Source: Carpediemonas membranifera
Lineage: Eukaryota; Fornicata
Assembly (NCBI GenBank): GCA_019828565.1
Contig: JAHDYR010000062.1
Location: 124,001 to 188,000 of the forward strand
DNA: 64,000 nucleotides
Direction of reading: 5' to 3'
Of the stretch, positions 18,724 to 27,971 are shown piece after piece. Within the stretch, counting starts at the first letter, position 1. Every line of letters starts with the position of its first letter. The position numbers and the translations under genes were made by a program. The notes under the pieces were generated by a model, which worked only from the letters and a program-made list of their open reading frames with translations, had not been told where the DNA came from and did not search any database.

Positions 18724-21700
18724 TTACTGCCTGGAGTGCGCAGCACGGTGTAGTTCTCTCTGCTCAAGAAAGTCCTCAAACTTGTCACAGCCATCGACAT
18801 TCTCGAATGGCTCCCACGAAGCTTCGTCCGGCTCATAGCCCAGCCACTCAACCAAGTATTCGCGATTCTCGACCGGACCGGAGTCGGGCCGGGACTTCAC
18901 AATCTTGCTCGGTATATACTCGGCCGCAACAGTGTTAGCCAAGCGAGTAACTTGCTCCACGGACATGTCGCCGTGATCGAACGGGAGGACCCGGGAAGCG
19001 TCGACCCTGAACTGCTTCAGAGATTCAAGGTCACGCACAGTATAGGCAACAACCTTGTTGTACTCCTGGTGCACCGACACTAGTGCCATTGGGCCACGCA
19101 GGCCGGCGGCGAATTTGTCGGGTGGTCTGTCGGGGTAAGCCACCAGGACGTACGGAGTCGAAACCGTGGCACGGGCGTCCGGCCTGTACTGCTGTAGGAG
19201 CCGCTTGCTCTTAATGCGCTCGGCAGCCATGAGCCGGTACGCCTTGGCCTCGGACAGCCAGTCCTCTTGCTGGTCAACGATATACGTCTCACCCGGCGCG
19301 ATAACGGTAATGTCCTTTGGCACTCGCATCTCGGTGCCATACAGGATCTCGGCTGGGGAGAGTCGAGTAGGGACTCGAGGGGTCGAGTTAACAAGGTATT
19401 GGGCAATCGGTAAGCTGTGGACCCAATCATTGGATCTAAACTGGTAACGACGTGCTGTCAGGATGGACTTAACCGACACATTCGCTCGCTCTACTAACCC
19501 ATTCGACTGGGGATGATGAGCCGTCGTCTTTCTCGTTGTAAACCCGAGTCGGGCACTCAGGTCGTTAAAGACTGCGTTGACGAACTGGGATCCTCCATCC
19601 GTCTGCAGTACCTTCGGTACGCCGTATCGGAGGACCCAGTTATTGACAAACGCCCTGGACGTCTCGACCGCTCGGGTAGTCTGGAGCGGGACAAGCTCAG
19701 TCCAACGTGAGCACATGTCTATTACAACGAGGATATACTTATAGGTCGTGCCGTCGACCGTGCACGAGGTAGCGGACATAGTGTCCATGGCCACTCGGTC
19801 GAAGGGGTGCTCGACCGCGGTGTGCAAACCCGCATCGGAAGAGGCCGGGGGCTTACGCCTTAACTGGCATATTGGGCACTTGGCGATATAGTCGTCCACG
19901 TCCTTCTGGCGGACACGTACGCCCCAGTCTCGAAGAAGGTTCTTGGTCGCCCAGGCGGACAAGTGAGCCCCGGCGAAGTGATGCGCCTTCTGCAGCCTGT
20001 CCGCGACTTGGGTATCGAGGGTGTTAGCGAACACGCGAGAAAGGCCATCTGCTGCCCCGTTGTCAACACCCGGAACGTGACGTATGGTGAAATCGAGGTC
20101 AGCTAGTTGGTCGTACCATCTACGGACCTTGGGGTTGATGGACTTGGCCATGAACAGCAGGTTGCGGTGATCAGTACGGATGGTAAAGTGCGTCCACGAG
20201 AGGAATTTCCGCCAACGCTGGACGGCCAGGATGATTGCGTAGGCTTCCTGCTCTGTGGTACTCCACCTAGTCTGGACCGCGGAGAATGCGTGGGACATGA
20301 AAGCGATCGGCTGCCCGTCCTGTAGTAATACGGCGCCGCATCCCACGTCTGAGGCATCGGTCATGAGGACATGTGTCGCGTCCGTCTTGAAGTGAACGAG
20401 GGAGACCCGCTTAAGGAGCTCGGCGATAACGTCGCCCAGGGCCGCTTGCTGACCCGGCCCACCGGGTTCGGCCTTGCCAGCCGACACCTGCAACAGAGGA
20501 TGAGCTCGGGACGCGAAGTTGGGCACGAAGTCACGGAAATAATTGAGGAAACCGACGAGTGCCTGTGCGGACCGCTTGCTGGTCGGTAGTTTCAGCTTCT
20601 TAATGTCGTCGATGCGGTCTTCGGCAATCCTCACGGTGTCTCCGGACACGAGTCGACCCAGGAACTCGACCTCAGCCGCGGCGAAGACGCACTTATCGCG
20701 ACCTAGGTGTAGGTCATACTCTTGGCAACGTTTCAGGACGTCCCATAGGTTCCTTATGTAGGAAGGCTCGTCCCGACCCATGACAATAATGTCATCGATG
20801 TAAATAAGGCACTTCCCTGCCGAGATCAGGTCGGAGAAAGCCTGCTCCATGGCCCACTGGAAATGAGAACCAGCGTTACGCAGACCAAAGGGCATAGTCG
20901 TGTACTCAAACCGTCCAAGGGGAGTCCCGAAGGCGGTCAGAGGACGAGAACGGTCCGTCAGTGCCACCTGATGGTAGCCGGCCTTGCAGTCGAGCGTAGC
21001 AAAGATGGTATTACCCCTGAGCTTAGCTAGACAATCCTCTATGATCGGGATAGGGTAGTTGAACGGGGGAGTCTTCGCGTTGACCAAACGGAAGTCGATA
21101 ACGAACCGGGTACGGTCCTTCCCCTTTGGGACCAAGAATGCCGGTGAGGAGTAAGCCGATGCTGATGGCTGGATGAAGCCATGTCGGGACAGGTCGTCAA
21201 GGTGTTCCTGGAGAAGTGTCTTCTTCTCCGGCGGCATGAAGAACTCGCGGCTAAAGACGGGTTCATCATCAGACAAGACTAGATCGTAAGGGATGAGCTT
21301 ACTCGGACGCCCTACTCTGTCCTCGAACAGGCCGACAAACCGCGCGAGCAGTCTGTCCTGAAGGGAAGACGACTTGTCAGACAAGGTGAATAGGCTCAAC
21401 TTCTGGGGAGTAATGACCGTTGAGACGTCTTCAGCCTGCTCGGCGTCATTGGCGTCAGACTCCTCGCAGTCGTCAATCTGAGGAAGGATCCCCAGGGTGA
21501 CCATATCAGGGTACCCAATGATTAGATCGTACTCTGAGGGTAGGAGGTACGCACGAGTAGTAAAGGTGCACCCACGGGGGACCAGAGCTGATTTGGCAAA
21601 GGTTACTTCGGTGGAAATAGTCTGGTCGACTGTGATGACTCCAGCCGGTGTCGTCACCTCGACCGGGTCACAATGCAGGATCTTTTCGCCGGACCTCTCG

Positions 21701-22763
21701 GCCACTTGCGGCGATATGAAGGTTGCTGACGCGCCACAGTCGAACAACATCGACTCTGCGCTGGTCCTGTATATGGATCCTGACACAATCGGAAGAGCCT
21801 GCGCTCTGCGTTTGCTAGACGCCGCGAAACAAGACAAATAAGAATAGTTCTGGACCTTTATACGGTCACAGAACTCTCTCTTGTGGCCCTCGCGCCCGCA
21901 CTTCTCACACTTGGACTTGGGCTTCCGGCACTCGGGGCTGAAATGGCCCTTGCCCCCGCAGTTGTAACAGGTTGGGGTCGTGCTGGTAGGGCGAGCCCGA
22001 TCGCGGGACCGCTTGTCCGGGCGGTGATGGTCATGCGGGCGGTCACGACGGTCGTAGGGGCGGTCTCGGCGGTCATCTCGGCGGTCACGACGGTCGCGCT
22101 GGTTACGGCTCTGGCCGCGTTGCGGATGGGCGCCTGGCACGGGCGCTGTCGGACGGCGCGACTGATCGGAGCGGATCGCCTCGGTGAACGGAGCAAGGTA
22201 CTCAGCCGACTCGGCTACGTCGCGTGCCGTCTTCATGGTGTATTGCTGGGTCTCCGCCAGTGAGCAACCCTCAGTCTGCTCCTTCAGTCTGTAGTAGAGG
22301 GATTGGCCCTTCACAGCAAAGGCCCGCAAGTAGGCTTCACGAATGGTGTCATCCTCGTCCATGTTAAGGCACTCCAACAAGGTGTTGAACTGCGAGTTGA
22401 GCTTCGACACCTCGAGCGGCGTGAACGCCGCGATGCGCAGCCTGATAAGGTTCAGGCATTGTTCCTTTCTGGTGGGCGCAAGGCAGCGGCGAGTCGCTGC
22501 ATGATGATCTTCTCTCTGAGCTTGCGTGATGAAGTGGAAGGTTCGTCGTCATGTTGGTCACCCTGAGGAAGCGGAACCTCCTCTAGGGTCTCTAAGCCTA
22601 GCACTTGTGATGCATAGGACTGGATCTCCGGGCTTATAAGCTTGCGGAGCTTCGCCTTACCTCCTCTAGCCTTAAAGTCACGCAGTGACGTCGTAAAAGC
22701 TACGAAAGCGCTGAATGTTGCCTCTTTCAGGAGCGGCGCTTGTTTTTTCTGTTCTCTACCCAT
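18724..22763 (-). CDS. Element B Gag-Pol polyprotein (chromovirus), one frameshift in gag
   Basis: ATG 22763 starts Gag (MGREQKKQAPLLKE), which stops at 22452. The second frame, open from about 22450 to 18724, carries the rest of the capsid, an RD-rich linker, two CCHC knuckles (CYNCGGKGHFSPEC, CEKCGREGHKREFC), a protease with DCGA in place of D(S/T)GA, RT (TLDCKAGYHQ, YIDD), RNase H (TDASDVGCG), integrase (CPICQ, MDTMS, TDGGSQF, LVERAN) and a chromodomain (EYLVEWLGYEPDEASWEPF). From the GTG at 22410, the knuckles are at 148-181, protease at 224 and YIDD at 537-540. E1 Gag reads straight through the matching place, so the break is a lesion or sequence error, not programmed frameshifting. Confidence 0.9.
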
Positions 22764-22779
22764 AGGTAAGTACTAGTAC

Positions 22780-22865
22780 TGTGGTTTGGAAGAGAAAGAG
22801 TTTACGAGTAAAAAGAGGTTTGGACCCTCCCAGGGATATTGGTAGATATTAATACTGACTACACT
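22780..22865 (-). repeat. Element B 5' LTR (86 bp)
   Basis: The exact partner of 16830-16915. It is followed by the perfect palindrome GTACTAGTAC, where a primer-binding site is expected, and 16 nt later by the gag ATG at 22763. Confidence 0.8.
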
Positions 22866-23531
22866 CCCTCCGTATCTCACCTCCGCCGCTGGCTCAAGAA
22901 GCACCGCTACAACTACAAGCTGGGCCTCAAGATGTGGTATGAGAGCGACCCCACACGTATCGGTGAGTTCTGGGCCGAGTACGCCACGGTAATCCGCCCT
23001 CAGCACGCGTTCAAAGATCTTGTCTTCTTAGACGAGACCTCCTTCGACCCCCATCAGGCACAAACCAAGGGGTGGATGGCCGTGGGCGACTCGGTGAGCA
23101 GGGCCAGCGGGAAAGTTGTGGGCAAGCGCGTTTCAGTATGCGCCCTCCTCGGCGTAAATGGGATCATAGACCGGGCTATCACCGAGGGAACGTACAACGC
23201 GGACGACTTCTTTACTGTTCTACGTCGCTTCTTAGAGCGTATCCGCGGTCAGCACAAGGTCATGGTGCTCGATAACGCACGGAGTCATAAGACGGGACGC
23301 GCTGAGCTGTATGAGCCACTGAGCAAGGAGTACGGAGTAACCTTCTTCTTTCTACCTGGCTATGCTCCTTTTTTGAACCCCATTGAGACAGTGTTTGCCT
23401 GTGTGAAGAGAGAAGTGATCAAAAACCGTGGCAGGAACGAAGATGCCCTGCCATACATCACCGAAGCCTTCGATAGCGTGTCAGAACTTGTCAACTTGCC
23501 CGCATTGTTCCGTAAAGTGGGGTATTGGTAA
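22866..23531 (+). pseudogene. Transposase catalytic domain (DD37E), continuation after element B
   Basis: Resumes at PSVSHLRRWLKKHRYNYK and holds the whole DDE core: VFLDETSFD (first Asp), VMVLDNARSHK (second Asp) and FLPGYAPFLNPIETVF (Glu). I count 37 residues between the second Asp and the Glu, that is DD37E. KGWMAVGD and GYAPFLNPIE are typical of the IS630-Tc1-mariner superfamily. The C-terminal end (PALFRKVGYW) looks intact. As it stands the protein cannot be made, because the N-terminal domain lies 6 kb away; upstream codons in this frame come from the LTR. Confidence 0.85.
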
Positions 23532-23623
23532 ACGTGCAGTTTATGTCATCACCTCCAAGGCGCCATACACGGACCATGGGCAACACTGAGGATAATAAAC
23601 GATCAAGAGGTGCAACCAAAGGT

Positions 23624-24094
23624 TTATTCTTCCACGTCGTCTTCCTCTGTACCGTCCAACCCAGACGCATCCAGCGCCTGAGATGCTGAGACAGTACTGA
23701 CGCGACCAGCTGCCAGGCGCCTGTTGTGTAGCCACGTATAGAGATCAGCTACTGCTTCAGTAGGCACAGGAACATGCACGAAGCTTGCGTCGACTGGAAG
23801 AGCCGGTGGTGATGATACAGAGATGAAGGACCCGGATGACTGGGATGATGAACGGCTGTATTCGCGATGCGAAAGGCCCATTGGAATCTCAGTCATATCT
23901 GCCTTGTCGAGGATAACTTGAACCGCCCATGAAGCGATTCTCTCAACCGGAAGGCGCTTCGCTGTCCCATTCGCCGTCAGTATGTCTCGCATTGTCCCCA
24001 AAATGCTACACCCACCATCTAGCTTGTTTTTAAGGGTAACAAGCGGGCAGGTTCCGGCGTGATGGCCTGTTGCGCGGCATATAGTACAAGGCAT
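23624..24094 (-). CDS. CCHC zinc-knuckle protein, second ORF of the mariner-type element
   Basis: 156 residues starting at ATG 24094. The N-terminus is a lone zinc knuckle (CTICRATGHHAGTCP). A helical region (RLPVERIASWAVQVILDK), a Ser-rich linker and an acidic end (GTEEDDVEE) follow. It lies wholly between the transposase and the right terminal repeat, convergent with the transposase (92 bp apart). Tc1/mariner elements normally have one gene, so this may be a captured host or retroelement gene, or an accessory factor that binds nucleic acid. Function is unknown. Confidence 0.55.
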   Translation of the reverse strand: MPCTICRATGHHAGTCPLVTLKNKLDGGCSILGTMRDILTANGTAKRLPVERIASWAVQVILDKADMTEIPMGLSHREYSRSSSQSSGSFISVSSPPALPVDASFVHVPVPTEAVADLYTWLHNRRLAAGRVSTVSASQALDASGLDGTEEDDVEE

Positions 24095-24130
24095 TCCAAC
24101 TTTCCTTTGAATGAATCAAAAATCCTTTTG

Positions 24131-24144
24131 GAATGCGTCATTTA
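24131..24144 (-). repeat. Right terminal inverted repeat of the mariner-type element (with TA)
   Basis: GAATGCGTCATTTA, the exact reverse complement of 16486-16499. It lies 9 bp from the stop of the host ORF at 24154-24579. Confidence 0.6.
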
Positions 24145-24153
24145 GTTTGGTTC

Positions 24154-24579
24154 TCACAATATTTCTACCTTGATCGCTCCCTTTGATGCCGTGCTTCTTG
24201 CCTCTGACGCTGGGGAAGTTTTCGCGCTCTGCCGGACCCTCGTCAGCCTGAGGTCGCCCACGCCGGCTAGCACGCCTGAAGCGGCCAAAGAGTCAGCCCG
24301 GATCTTTATCCAAGATGAGCTGGCTGAGGTTGCGTCCCTGGCGACCCGCGCCAGCTGTACAGCTGCCCACGCACGCTGGGTAACGCGCGCCTGGCTGACT
24401 ATGCCATCGCTTTCAAGGGGTCTAACAGCGTCTCCCAGTTCCATTAACTGGTTTATCCTCACATGAAACAGACTGTAAATATTATCCGCAAATATGGTAA
24501 GGTAACTCGTGTCGCTAATGGAATGGAATGGACTGTGAGATGGCATGGTCCCAGAAGTCGATGCATTCAAGCGTCGCAT
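24154..24579 (-). CDS. Hypothetical protein, up to 141 aa
   Basis: The open frame ends 9 bp from the transposon end and starts 68 bp from the stop of the SNF2 gene. Downstream of a Met (MELGDAVRPLESDG) the residues are Ala/Ser/Arg-rich with regular hydrophobic spacing (AWAAVQLARVARD), suggesting a helical bundle. Another ATG in a different frame (24586, MDATLECIDFWDHAI) looks like a natural N-terminus and could be joined by a short intron, but I found no convincing splice pair. The transposon may have truncated the 3' end. Confidence 0.4.
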   Translation of the reverse strand: MRRLNASTSGTMPSHSPFHSISDTSYLTIFADNIYSLFHVRINQLMELGDAVRPLESDGIVSQARVTQRAWAAVQLARVARDATSASSSWIKIRADSLAASGVLAGVGDLRLTRVRQSAKTSPASEARSTASKGAIKVEIL

Positions 24580-24646
24580 CCATGAGCGCGTGTTCGATCA
24601 CCGTGGGCACGTGTCCACAATCTTTATTGCCATATATACACTCGAT

Positions 24647-27472
24647 CTACATTAATGACATGAGATCCTCCGAAATAAGAGGCATCTCCAAATCCCCGGG
24701 CAGGAGCATCAGCGGCGTTCCGACCTGCGTCGTCTCGCCAGACTGTGCTGCCGTCCCAGCCGCCGTGACAGCCGTCTCTACCTCAATCAGCGGTGACGTC
24801 GCGTCGGCTCCGTTGTCCCCGAACTCCGACGCCGCGCTCTCGTCGTCGCTTCCATCGCTGCTCTCGTCGCTCGAGTCCTGCGGCATGAACGTCAGAGGGG
24901 CGGCCTTCCTCTTCCGTGGCAGATCTGTCACCAGGCTCTGGGCCTTGGCGGCCTCCTCCGCCTGCTTCGCCTCCATCTCCAGCACCCACGGCGGCACCGT
25001 CTTGTCCAACCGAGGCGGACACAGCCCGATGTTGCCTGAGGCGGTCCAATCCGCCTGGCGCCGCTGCTCGGCGGCCTGGTCAAACGCCTCGAACTGCTTG
25101 AACTCGTCCTCCGACCTTGCGATGATCTCGTTGATCTCCGTCGCGGTGGGGATGTTCCGCTCAGTCTCGGGGGCCTCCTCTAGGATGAGACGCTTGAGCT
25201 CCTCCTTGCGCTCCTTGGCGCTGCTCTTCTCGCCCCCCTTGGTGCCGAACTCGCCGGCCTGTATGATGACGCTCGTCATGCCCATTTTCCGGTCCGCCGC
25301 GGCCAGGATACGCTCCTCAATGGGCGCGGCTGACACGAGCCTGAGCACCTTGACCTCGGACGTCTGTCCGATCCTATGGGCCCTGGCCTGGGCCTGTGCA
25401 TCCATCTGTGGGTTCCAGTCCGAGTCGAAGATGATGACGGTGTCAGCCGTCTGGAGGTTGATGCCGAGCCCGCCGGCCCTCGTTGTGAGCAGAAAAGCGA
25501 AGAATTCGCTGTTTGCCTTGTTAAACGCATCTAACAGCGGTTGGCGCTCCTCTGCCTTCGTTGTCCCGTCGAGCCTGAGGAACTTCATGTTCTTGTACAC
25601 CATGTAATTGCCCAAAGTGTCCAGCAGCTGCTTCATCTGGCTGAATATCAGCACGCGGTGGCCTGTCGCGTGCAGTTTGGGCAGGACGCGGTCGAGGAGC
25701 TCGAACTTGCCCGACACGCGCCATATCTGGTCGTCGAGGGGTGCGTCGTGGAACATGTAGGGGTGCAGACAAACCTTGCGGAGCTGCATCTCGACGTTTG
25801 TCAGCGCCCTCGTCTGCCCCCCCGACGTGAGCATCGCCGTGCCCTGTGACTGGACTTGCCGGTACATATGGGCCTGCCAGCCGCTGAGGGCACATCGGAC
25901 GACGGCCTCTGTCTTCCGGGGGAGCTGTCTCGCAACGTCGGCCTTGACGCGTCTGAGGAGGAAAGGCCGCAGGATCTGGTGGAGCCGCTCGATGATGACA
26001 AGTCGCTCTTCCTCAGTGGTCTCCATGGCCTCGTCCTGCTCCAGCTTGGCGAACGGGGCGTTGAACCATTGTTCGAAGTTGTCGCTCGAGTCGAAGATGG
26101 AGGGCAGGATGAAGTTGAGCAGAGACCATAGCTCCGTGAGGTTGTTCTGTAGCGGTGTGCCCGTCAATATCAGCCGGTTGTGTGATGTCACGTGTGTCTT
26201 GAGGACAGTGCTGAGCTTGCTGTTGTGGTTCTTGATCCTGTGACCCTCGTCTACAACGACGTACTGCCAGTGCACCTTCTTCAATACAGTCACGTCCTTG
26301 AGCATGTAATCAAATGATGTGAGGAGAACATTAAACCGCTCGTTCAACACGTCCGTCTTGAGCGCCTTGCGGGCCTTAGGGGGGCCTATGTAGCTCAGCA
26401 CCTTGAGACTAGGGCACCACTGCTTGAACTCGGCCTCCCAGTTGGGCAGGGTTCCCAGGGGGACAAGAATGATGTGGGGTCCGGGTATCCTGGCGGATTC
26501 CTGCATGTAAGACAGAAAGGCGATCGTCTGGATAGTCTTGCCGAGACCCATCTCGTCGGCCAGGATCCCGTTGAGCCGGCCCCTGTGGAGAGAGGCGAGC
26601 CACCGCACGCCCTCGAGCTGGTACGGCTTGAGCGTCCCCCCGACCAGGATGGCGGGCTGCTGGATGTCGCTCAGGGCGCTGCTGTGGACGGCCTCGTGGT
26701 AGTTGTCCGTGACTCCGCCCGACACGTTCCTAGCGAGTGCCTTGAGGTAGGAGTCTGTCTCCTGGAGAAGATGTGTGATCCGGTCGTTCTTCATGTTCCG
26801 GACCAGGCTCACGTACTCGTCGTAGCGGTTCTCCTTCAGGGCGCGGAGACGGAGGCGCTCTTCGCGTTCCCGCTCACGCTCCTTCTCGCGCTCTTCCTGG
26901 CGGGCTCGTTTCGCGATGCCCTTGGAGATGACGGCGTATGAACGGTGCTTGCTCGCCTGGTGCTCCCTGAACGACTGCACGCCCATCACGAGAGCCTTGA
27001 CGAATGTGAGACGGCGCTCAGACCGTCTGGTACTGACCTCGTGCTGCGAGGCGCTGAGTAGCTCGGGATAAGTGCGTCCGTCGAGGACGGGGATGGCGCG
27101 GTGCTTGGAGCAGGTCTCCGGGGAGCCGTGGTCGACGGTGGTGAGGGCTGATGACCGGAAAGCAGCGAGCATGCGGTCACGGAGGTGCCGTTGGAGGGTG
27201 AAGAGGTTCAGCGCTTTCCACTCGATGAGATAGGCCAGCTTGTCCTCGTCTGAAACACTCCGGTGGTTCAAAAGGCGTTGGAGATCCTCTAAACGGATGC
27301 GGACTTTGTCGTGGATCTCCTTGTTGCGCACCGCCTGAGCTTGGTCGACGGTTATTGCGGCGCCAACAACGGGCGCCGTAATGGGGATATTGCGCCCGGA
27401 TTGTGTGAAACAAAGCTGTGTGAGCTGCCTTGCCCTTGGCGCTGATGTATTCGGTCCAGAACTTGGCGACAT
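24647..27472 (-). CDS. SNF2/BRM-type chromatin-remodelling ATPase, about 941 aa
   Basis: ATP-dependent nucleosome remodeller, nuclear. From ATG 27472 (the open frame extends ten codons to a GTG): an HSA-like charged helix (KHRSYAVISKGIAKRARQEE to about residue 215), a post-HSA segment (NDRITHLLQETDSYLKAL), the DEXX ATPase with Walker A DEMGLGKT (about 306), DEGH, TGTPLQNN, a C-lobe with RLDGTTK, FAFLLTTRAGGLGINLQTAD and the arginine-finger motif ARAHRIGQ, then a SnAC-like segment and an acidic tail. HSA plus post-HSA points to the SWI2/SNF2 (BRM, Sth1) subfamily rather than ISWI. No bromodomain follows, unlike most BRM proteins. Confidence 0.9.
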   Translation of the reverse strand: MSPSSGPNTSAPRARQLTQLCFTQSGRNIPITAPVVGAAITVDQAQAVRNKEIHDKVRIRLEDLQRLLNHRSVSDEDKLAYLIEWKALNLFTLQRHLRDRMLAAFRSSALTTVDHGSPETCSKHRAIPVLDGRTYPELLSASQHEVSTRRSERRLTFVKALVMGVQSFREHQASKHRSYAVISKGIAKRARQEEREKEREREREERLRLRALKENRYDEYVSLVRNMKNDRITHLLQETDSYLKALARNVSGGVTDNYHEAVHSSALSDIQQPAILVGGTLKPYQLEGVRWLASLHRGRLNGILADEMGLGKTIQTIAFLSYMQESARIPGPHIILVPLGTLPNWEAEFKQWCPSLKVLSYIGPPKARKALKTDVLNERFNVLLTSFDYMLKDVTVLKKVHWQYVVVDEGHRIKNHNSKLSTVLKTHVTSHNRLILTGTPLQNNLTELWSLLNFILPSIFDSSDNFEQWFNAPFAKLEQDEAMETTEEERLVIIERLHQILRPFLLRRVKADVARQLPRKTEAVVRCALSGWQAHMYRQVQSQGTAMLTSGGQTRALTNVEMQLRKVCLHPYMFHDAPLDDQIWRVSGKFELLDRVLPKLHATGHRVLIFSQMKQLLDTLGNYMVYKNMKFLRLDGTTKAEERQPLLDAFNKANSEFFAFLLTTRAGGLGINLQTADTVIIFDSDWNPQMDAQAQARAHRIGQTSEVKVLRLVSAAPIEERILAAADRKMGMTSVIIQAGEFGTKGGEKSSAKERKEELKRLILEEAPETERNIPTATEINEIIARSEDEFKQFEAFDQAAEQRRQADWTASGNIGLCPPRLDKTVPPWVLEMEAKQAEEAAKAQSLVTDLPRKRKAAPLTFMPQDSSDESSDGSDDESAASEFGDNGADATSPLIEVETAVTAAGTAAQSGETTQVGTPLMLLPGDLEMPLISEDLMSLM

Positions 27473-27971
27473 CACACGGTTTCCGCCAACTAACGCGAGC
27501 ACTTTAAGGTTGGCGGCGCGTACGCCGGCATCCTGGGTAGCATAGTCAAATGAGATGCCCCGTAATCAGCGCGTGGCTTCATCACCATGTCCTATTCATT
27601 CCTGCGCACCCCAGCAGCGATGACACTTCAGATCAATCTGATGGATAATAATGCCGTCGCATGCTCTGTACTCCTAAAACACTGTGGAGAAGGGACATGG
27701 CGCCCAGTCATGGTAGTAACGGCCACCGGACACACTGCCATTGACCGATGGACTGCGGTGGCCACCCCGCAAAGGTCTACACGGGGTTCGCACTGGGGCT
27801 CGTAGGCTTGGCTATATAACCTGTCGCTGCACAATACAGACCGGGTGGCCTGCCAGGGACTCAATCCCCAGCCCCCATCAATGCCGATGACATCACCCGG
27901 CTGACCCCATGAGCGCCCCGAAGATGAGTTTACTCCGCAAACAACACTGCTACAGTTACACACACGCTATG
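27473..27971. other. Intergenic, no supported gene
   Basis: About 500 bp between the SNF2 gene start and the end of the next minus-strand gene. The minus-strand frame of SNF2 stays open upstream for about 80 nt beyond its ATG, so a short upstream exon is possible, but no clear splice site pair was found. Confidence 0.4.

Larger units (their letters stand above)
16830..22865 (-). mobile_element. Element B: complete chromovirus with short LTRs and a convergent antisense gene
   Basis: Order on the minus strand: 5' LTR (22780-22865), 16-nt leader, gag-pol (22763-18724), 19-bp gap, antisense gene (18704-17533, plus strand), about 0.6 kb with the antisense promoter, polypurine tract (GGGGGGGA at 16916-16923 when read on the minus strand), 3' LTR (16830-16915). 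The two LTRs are identical by eye and the insertion is flanked by CCCTCC, so it is recent. It sits inside the transposase of a mariner-type element. gag has one frameshift; otherwise the element looks potentially intact. Confidence 0.85.
16487..24143 (+). mobile_element. Tc1/mariner-type DNA transposon with two convergent ORFs, split by element B
   Basis: A 14-bp inverted match, TAAATGACGCATTC at 16486-16499 and its reverse complement at 24131-24144, brackets the transposase. The outer TA on both sides is the expected target duplication of the superfamily. Without the 6.04-kb LTR element inside (16830-22865) and its target duplication, the transposon would be about 1.6 kb. It holds a plus-strand transposase and a minus-strand CCHC-protein ORF that converge. 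An extra copy of ATGCGTCA lies inside the left end (16513-16520). Confidence 0.65.

Noticed and set aside
22411-22500. Programmed gag-pol frameshift in element B
   Set aside because: The shift falls in the middle of the capsid region, before the zinc knuckles, and E1 Gag is continuous there; a lesion or sequence error is more likely.
16829-22865. 87-bp target-site duplication of element B
   Set aside because: The repeats lie beside a polypurine tract, begin like the E1 LTR, and removing one with the insert restores normal transposase residues; they are LTRs with a 6-bp target duplication.
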